DNA from: JAUYQR01 sp043727195
GTDB lineage: Bacteria; Pseudomonadota; Alphaproteobacteria; Rhodobacterales; Rhodobacteraceae
Length of the DNA: 11,779 nt
NCBI GenBank assembly: GCA_043727195.1
Contig: JAYSYZ010000100.1
Coordinates: 1 to 11,779 of the forward strand
Reading direction: 5' to 3'
Shown here: in pieces, positions 7,706 through 11,779 of the stretch
Position numbering within the stretch: position 1 is the first letter of the stretch
Layout of the letters: each line of letters opens with the position of its first letter
Translations under genes and position numbers: made by a program
The notes under the pieces: generated by a model
Database searches by the model: none
The model's input: only the letters and a program-made list of their open reading frames with translations
Told to the model about the DNA's origin: nothing

Positions 7706-8314
7706 CTACTCGAACAGCATGCGCTGCGGCACGATGATCACGTCACCGTCGGCCAGCTTTGTCGTCGCGCCTCTTCCGGTGCCCTGCTCAATGGCATCGT
7801 AGTTAAAGCGGTAAACCTTCTCGTTGCCCGCCTTGTCGGTGCGCCGCAACTGAATGCGTTTTTTCGCGGCAAAGGGCGACAGACCACCTGCCTGCGCAAT
7901 GGCCTGCAGGAACGTCGTGCCCGGCGAAACCTCGATGCGTCCCGGCGCATTGGCCGCGCCGATGACGTAAACGTCGATCAGGCGCGGTGATGACGGGGTC
8001 GCGGGCAGACGCTCGGCCAGCGCGTTCAGCGTGACATAAACGGTTGGCGGCGTTGCAAAACTTCCCGACAGCCGCGCCGCAAGATCCTCTTGCACCTGCG
8101 CCAGGCTGCGCCCTGCGGCCTGCACCGAACCGACCAGTGGCAAGGATATCTGCCCGTCGGGCAGCACGATGGCTGTCCGGTTCAGGGTGCTGTCCTCCAG
8201 CACCTCGATCTGCAACACATCACCGGCCCGCACCCGGTAATCCTGTGCAAGTCCCTGCAGCGCCATGAAAGGCAGCACAAACAGAACCGCGAACAAAGCG
8301 TGCATGAGCCTCAT
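7706..8314 (-). CDS. polysaccharide export protein, short GumB-like OPX (Poly_export + SLBB)
   Basis: A 202-residue periplasmic protein of the OPX (Wza/GumB) family, which helps move polysaccharide to and across the outer membrane. The signal peptide spans residues 1-23 (hydrophobic LFAVLFVLPFMAL, cleavage near GLA-QD). The Poly_export domain follows at about 25-100, opening with DYRVRAGDVLQIEV and including LPDGQISLPLVGSV. An SLBB domain covers about 113-198 (VYVIGAANAPGRIEV, LQAIAQAGGLSPFA, LADGDVIIVP). No lipobox cysteine is present, and the protein stops right after SLBB, so the C-terminal amphipathic helix that forms the Wza outer-membrane pore is missing. The length is close to GumB. 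ATG 8314 is chosen over an ATG 51 bases upstream because GGGAG lies 9 bases before it. It leads a two-gene unit with the barrel gene. Confidence 0.9.
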   Translation of the reverse strand: MRLMHALFAVLFVLPFMALQGLAQDYRVRAGDVLQIEVLEDSTLNRTAIVLPDGQISLPLVGSVQAAGRSLAQVQEDLAARLSGSFATPPTVYVTLNALAERLPATPSSPRLIDVYVIGAANAPGRIEVSPGTTFLQAIAQAGGLSPFAAKKRIQLRRTDKAGNEKVYRFNYDAIEQGTGRGATTKLADGDVIIVPQRMLFE

Positions 8315-8323
8315 AAATTTCCA

Positions 8324-8328
8324 CTCCC
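8324..8328 (-). promoter_or_regulatory. ribosome binding site of the OPX gene
   Basis: Read on the minus strand, GGGAG is followed by 9 bases and ATG 8314. It supports this internal ATG, which sits directly at the signal peptide, over the longer open frame that begins at 8365. Confidence 0.7.
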
Positions 8329-8334
8329 TGGTTT

Positions 8335-8352
8335 CCCGGCGGGCAGGCCGGG
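8335..8352 (-). other. GC-rich hairpin in the OPX mRNA leader
   Basis: CCCGGC (8335-8340) and GCCGGG (8347-8352) form a perfect 6-pair stem with a 6-base loop. It lies only a few bases upstream of the ribosome binding site at 8324-8328. In the leader mRNA it could influence ribosome access or stability. It is not followed by a U-run and is not called a terminator. The rest of 8315-8491 holds an 8-base palindrome CACCGGTG (8363-8370) and no recognisable consensus promoter. Confidence 0.4.
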
Positions 8353-8491
8353 TGGCAGAATACACCGGTGACCACGATAGGGTTGTTACGCGGGTTCGAA
8401 AAGAGGATTCAGCAATCTTTGCCTCGATAGACTTTCAAATGCGTGTTCTTTTGCCACATGTCACAACCGGCGCGCGATGAAAGCCCCGCGG

Positions 8492-9442
8492 TCAGATTGA
8501 CGCTCCGCTCAGTGGGATGTTGCGGATCACTTGCAGCACGGTTTCTTGCATCAGGCGGGCCGCTTCCAGATCAGGCGCCAGTGCCGCACGCCCATCGGCC
8601 AGCGTCAGCGCATGTGGCAATCCGACCGGGGTCTGATGATACAGCACGGCGTAATGCACCAGGGCGACCAGATAGTTGCCAAGGTCATTGAGGTGGATCT
8701 GATCCTGACTGCCATCCGCATTGCGGGCGAACAGGTCGGTGCGGCCCCGCACATTGCCGACACCCCCCGCCGCCTCGACCGCGCGCACAAAGGCCGCCAT
8801 GACCTGCCCGGCAGGAATGATCTGGATGCGGGCCTCGGCCGGCAGGTCTGCCAACGCCGGTTTCAGGATGCCATCCAGCCAATAGCGCGGCAGATCGGCA
8901 TCCAGCCGCGCCAGCCAGCCTTCCGCATCGTCGAGTTGATGCCAGGTCTCGTACAGATACAAACGCGCGTCGGGGCGGGCGGCGAGCGCCTTTTCGGCCC
9001 ATGACGCCAGATAGCGCGGGCTGTCGTGATAGCGCAACGCCGCCCGGATCTCGACCATCTCGGTCAGCACGATGGCGTCATAGGCACCGCTTTGCACCGC
9101 CTCCAGCGCCGGGCGAAAACGGGGATGGGCGTTTTCCGTCTCGAAGCCGTTGATCGCGTCATCGCCCCAATGCGCTTTCAGCGTCGTCCCCCAGCCAAGC
9201 TGGCTGTCATAGCGATGCCCCTCTCCGGCAAGCTGCGCCAGCATCGCAGGCATGTCGCGGCCCACCAGACTATGGCCAAGATGAAACACCGCCAGCGGGC
9301 CGCTTGGCGGCGTCAGCGGCGCGGCGAGCCGGGCTGTCAGCGCCCGGTCGTCGGCACGCGCCGCGTTGCGCCACCACAGCGCCCCGGCCCCAAGTGCCGC
9401 TGCCATCGGAAACAACAATGCCAGCCGCCGCGATGCTCTCAT
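8492..9442 (-). CDS. exported SGNH/GDSL-like hydrolase
   Basis: A 316-residue protein with an N-terminal signal peptide or membrane anchor (RRLALLFPMAAALGAGALWW, possible cleavage at AARA-DD near residue 30), so it acts in the periplasm or at the membrane. SGNH landmarks are block I as FHLGHSLVGRDMP (53-65) with the presumed nucleophile S58 in GHSL instead of GDSL; a glycine-containing block II (SQLGWGTTL, 80-88); and block V as DQIHLND (247-253), giving the D247/H250 pair. A standard GxND block III is not obvious; VLTEMVE (125-131) sits where it would be expected. Such enzymes are esterases, deacetylases or acyltransferases acting on carbohydrate or lipid; the substrate is unknown. Its ATG overlaps the stop of the phosphopantetheinyl transferase gene as ATGA. 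It is followed by about 180 non-coding bases. Confidence 0.7.
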   Translation of the reverse strand: MRASRRLALLFPMAAALGAGALWWRNAARADDRALTARLAAPLTPPSGPLAVFHLGHSLVGRDMPAMLAQLAGEGHRYDSQLGWGTTLKAHWGDDAINGFETENAHPRFRPALEAVQSGAYDAIVLTEMVEIRAALRYHDSPRYLASWAEKALAARPDARLYLYETWHQLDDAEGWLARLDADLPRYWLDGILKPALADLPAEARIQIIPAGQVMAAFVRAVEAAGGVGNVRGRTDLFARNADGSQDQIHLNDLGNYLVALVHYAVLYHQTPVGLPHALTLADGRAALAPDLEAARLMQETVLQVIRNIPLSGASI

Positions 9443-10095
9443 GTCGCGACCCCCGCCAGTACAAGTCCCCGCACGGTCGCCAGCCGTCCCGGCACGACCT
9501 GCCCCGCGCTGAACCCACCTGCGTCACCGCCAAATCGCGCCCGAAATCCACCGTCCACCAGCCTTACCGTCACCGCATCGAACCCAAAGATCGCCCGGCG
9601 TTCCGGGTCTTGCGACTTAAACACCGCCTCCTTGGCGGAAAAGACATGCCGGACCCACCGCCCGCGGTCCGATTCGGGCAGGGCGGCAAGCTCTTCGGCT
9701 GTGCAGATCACCGGCCAAAGATCGGGTTCCAGTCCGGCATCCGCCTCGATATCCACCCCAACCGGACCACCCTTGCACGCCACGGCCACTGCAATGCCGC
9801 CTGCATGCGAGATTGATCCGAAAATCCCCGGGGGCCAGATTGCTGCCCGGTCTTTGCCGGCTGGCAGGGCCACCGGCGGATGTCCCAGGGCCGCCAGACA
9901 CCGCCGCGCTGCAATCCGCCCCGCCGCAAATTCTGCCTGCCGGGATGGCACCGCACCCGCGACAGCCGCATGTTCCTCGGGCCACACCTCCCCCGCGCGA
10001 CCGTTGCCAACCCTCTCGGCCGCGACAGTCACACCCGCCGGGAACAGCGCCAGAAGCGCCGTCTCCACCGCCGCATGACGAAACACCAGCGTCAT
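9439..10095 (-). CDS. Sfp/EntD-type 4'-phosphopantetheinyl transferase
   Basis: A 218-residue cytosolic enzyme that moves the 4'-phosphopantetheine arm from coenzyme A to a serine of a carrier domain, turning apo- into holo-protein. All family blocks are visible: SRQAEFAAGRIAARRCL (51-67, the EntD-type basic block that binds CoA), GSISHAGG (93-100), VGVDIEAD (112-119, metal-binding aspartate and glutamate), and HVFSAKEAVFKSQDP (150-164, with the catalytic KE and K). Length is normal. It overlaps the carrier-protein gene before it and the SGNH gene after it by ATGA at each end. The obvious client is the carrier domain of the adjacent NRPS-like protein, which has an intact GGHSLL site; this pairing is inference from position, though a strong one. 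Confidence 0.93.
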   Translation of the reverse strand: MTLVFRHAAVETALLALFPAGVTVAAERVGNGRAGEVWPEEHAAVAGAVPSRQAEFAAGRIAARRCLAALGHPPVALPAGKDRAAIWPPGIFGSISHAGGIAVAVACKGGPVGVDIEADAGLEPDLWPVICTAEELAALPESDRGRWVRHVFSAKEAVFKSQDPERRAIFGFDAVTVRLVDGGFRARFGGDAGGFSAGQVVPGRLATVRGLVLAGVAT

Positions 10096-11779
10096 CCCGA
10101 AGCCCTCTCTCGCGCACCGCGCATCGCCCGCCGCCGCGCCATCGCGTCCATCCGTGCATCAGCGTCCACGTCCGCGACGACCGCCGCAACCGGGGCAGCG
10201 GCGCCCAGATGCGCTGCCAGCGCCGACAGCACCGGGAACCGGAAGATATCCGTGATCGCCAGCCGCTCCGATTTCAGCGCCACCTTCATCTCGCGGTGCG
10301 CCTGAACGGCCAGCAAGGAATGCCCGCCCAGCGCAAAGAAGTTGTCCGACCGCCCGACGCGTGGCACGCCCAGCACCTTCGCCCAGACCGCGGCAATGGT
10401 TGCCTCGACACTGTCCTGCGCCGCAACGAACCCGGTCTCCGGCCCGACAACCCGCGCCGAAGGCGCAGGCAGCGCCTTGCGGTCGACCTTGCGGTTCGGT
10501 GTCAGCGGAAACGCCTCCAGCCGCACGACATGCGCCGGCACCATCACCTCCGGCAGATGCGCCGCCAGACCGGCGCGCAGGCCCGCCTCCTCCACCGCGC
10601 CGTCAGCCGTGACATAGGCCACCAGCCGCACATCCCCCGGCACATCCTCGCGCGCCATGACCACCGCCTGACGGACGCCCGGCACCGCCTCCAGCGCTGT
10701 CTCGACCTCGCCCAATTCGACCCGGTGACCCCGGATCTTCACCTGATGATCGGCGCGACCCAGGAAATCCAGCCGCCCATCCCCGCGCCTGCGCACCAGA
10801 TCGCCGGTCCGGTACATCCGCCCCGCCCCGGCAAAGGGATCGGGCCGGAACCGCTCTGCCGTCAGGTCCGGGCGTTGGAAATATCCCACCGCCACGCCCT
10901 CGCCACCGATCCACAACTCGCCCTCGGTGCCGTCCGGTACCGGCGCGCCGATATCATCCAGCACATACATCGCCGTATTCGCAATCGGTTGGCCGATGTT
11001 GACAACACCCTCGCCGCCCAGTGTCGCCTCGACCGACGACCAGATCGTCGTCTCGGTCGGCCCGTACATATTCAGCACCGGCGCGGCCGTAAGCCCCGCC
11101 AGTTCGCCCGCCAGCCGCCCCGGCAGCGCCTCGCCACCGACCAGCATCCGGCTCAGCCGCGGCAATGCTGCCCGCGCGCCGTCATCCTCGGCCAGCATTC
11201 GCGCCATCGACGCGGTGCATTGCAGATGCGTGACCCCGTGCCGGACGATCAGCCCGGCCATGCTGTCATCCACCTCTGCCGCGTTCGTCCGCCGCAACAC
11301 CTCGGCCAGGGGCACCAGCCCCGCCATCACCTGCGCCGAGGGGATGCCATAGTCGATCAGGCAGGCCACCTCATCCACGTCTATCGCCTTCAACGCCTCC
11401 ACCCGGGTCACACAATCGTCAATGGTGCCGAACAGCCCCGAATCCTCAAAGTAGCGCTGGAACGCGAAATCAAGGATCGCCTCCATCTCGTCGTTGGCCA
11501 GCCCGGCAAGGTCGATCTGCATCGGGTTCGACACGCCCTGCGGCTTTTTGAACGCCGGGAAGGCCCAGGCATATTGCTTGATCAATGCCGCGGCACTGCG
11601 CAGATAATCCTTCATCGGCTCGCGCGCCACTTCGCGCGCCGTCTCCCGGTCAGCCGCCAGATAGGTGTGCAGCATCAGCGTCACCTTGAACGCCGCCGGA
11701 TCATGCCCCGCCTCGGCCAGCGCCGCGCGGTAGATCTTCACCTTGTCGCCGACTTCCGCCACCGACTGGCCCAGAAGGT
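10092..11779 (-). CDS. NRPS-like protein, C-terminal part: LLM monooxygenase, adenylation C-half, carrier domain (partial)
   Basis: The frame is open to the right edge, so the N-terminus is outside the window. Residues are counted from the GTG codon at 11760-11762, which is probably internal. Residues 1 to about 160 match the end of a MupA/Atu3671-type luciferase-like FMN monooxygenase domain (KVKIYRAALAEAGHDP, KDYLRSAAALIKQYAWAF, DEVACLIDYGIP). From about 165 an adenylation domain appears in mid-domain: HGVTHLQCTASMARML, then A5 NMYGPTETT (231-239), A6 GELWIGGEGVAVGY, A7 YRTGD (317-321), A8 GRADHQVKIRGHRVE and A10 NRKVDRKAL with lysine 425. A carrier domain follows, with phosphopantetheine serine 482 in GGHSLL. 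There is no thioesterase or reductase after it. Motifs A1-A4 do not occur between the monooxygenase and A5, so the substrate code positions before A5 are missing here. It overlaps the phosphopantetheinyl transferase gene by ATGA. Confidence 0.88.
   Translation of the reverse strand, partial: LLGQSVAEVGDKVKIYRAALAEAGHDPAAFKVTLMLHTYLAADRETAREVAREPMKDYLRSAAALIKQYAWAFPAFKKPQGVSNPMQIDLAGLANDEMEAILDFAFQRYFEDSGLFGTIDDCVTRVEALKAIDVDEVACLIDYGIPSAQVMAGLVPLAEVLRRTNAAEVDDSMAGLIVRHGVTHLQCTASMARMLAEDDGARAALPRLSRMLVGGEALPGRLAGELAGLTAAPVLNMYGPTETTIWSSVEATLGGEGVVNIGQPIANTAMYVLDDIGAPVPDGTEGELWIGGEGVAVGYFQRPDLTAERFRPDPFAGAGRMYRTGDLVRRRGDGRLDFLGRADHQVKIRGHRVELGEVETALEAVPGVRQAVVMAREDVPGDVRLVAYVTADGAVEEAGLRAGLAAHLPEVMVPAHVVRLEAFPLTPNRKVDRKALPAPSARVVGPETGFVAAQDSVEATIAAVWAKVLGVPRVGRSDNFFALGGHSLLAVQAHREMKVALKSERLAITDIFRFPVLSALAAHLGAAAPVAAVVADVDADARMDAMARRRAMRGARERASG

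Noticed and set aside
6810..7802. Plus-strand open frame of 330 codons across the barrel gene and the end of the OPX gene
   Set aside because: It crosses two supported genes on the other strand and has no recognisable domain or ribosome binding site.
8380..8460. Possible sigma-54-like or sigma-70-like promoter on the minus strand upstream of the OPX gene
   Set aside because: The GG and GC pairs are 11, not 10, bases apart, and candidate -35/-10 pairs match the consensus poorly at usable spacing.
9026..10078. Plus-strand open frame of 350 codons over the SGNH and phosphopantetheinyl transferase genes
   Set aside because: Low-complexity Pro/Arg/Ser-rich translation, crossing two genes with clear motifs on the minus strand.

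Overview
The window looks like chromosomal DNA of a GC-rich alphaproteobacterium, most likely from the Rhodobacterales. This rests on the strong G/C preference at third codon positions, tight packing with ATGA start/stop overlaps, the style of the proteins, and the mix of family types. No mobile element, RNA gene, CRISPR array or integration scar was seen. Coding density is very high; the longest non-coding stretch is about 180 bases.

The left two thirds (1-8314) are part of a surface or exopolysaccharide locus. It holds five complete glycosyltransferase genes of four fold types (a GT-B/GT4-like enzyme at 75-1157, a GT61/DUF563 enzyme at 1299-2381, a WcaL-like GT4 enzyme at 2370-3641, a GT2 enzyme at 3651-4589, and a WbbL-like GT2 enzyme at 5511-6470) and a sixth of the WecG/TagA/CpsF family at 4720-5514. 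These are followed by an export pair: a short GumB-like OPX protein (7706-8314) and an outer-membrane beta-barrel protein (6471-7697). The genes form alternating blocks: + (1-2381), - (2370-4589), + (4720-6470), - (6471-8314). Two strand switches are convergent and have no spacer at all: a 12-base overlap at 2370-2381, and abutting stop codons at 6468-6473. The one divergent switch (4590-4719) and the two leaders (1158-1298 and 8315-8491) are the only places with room for promoters. A flippase, polymerase, initiating phosphoglycosyltransferase and chain-length regulator are not in the window and would have to lie outside it.

The right third (8492-11779, minus strand) is a different module. 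In order of transcription it holds the C-terminal part of a large NRPS-like protein, a Sfp/EntD-type phosphopantetheinyl transferase, and an exported SGNH/GDSL-like hydrolase. Each gene overlaps the next by the four bases ATGA. The visible NRPS part runs: end of a MupA/Atu3671-type luciferase-like flavin monooxygenase domain, then the C-terminal half of an adenylation domain (motifs A5-A10), then a peptidyl carrier domain. Motifs A1-A4 are absent between the monooxygenase and A5. The monooxygenase therefore appears to be inserted inside the adenylation domain, or the adenylation domain is incomplete. The module has its own carrier protein and its own activating enzyme, and it sits next to the polysaccharide export genes on the same strand. 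Whether it makes a free metabolite or a group that decorates the polysaccharide cannot be decided from the sequence.
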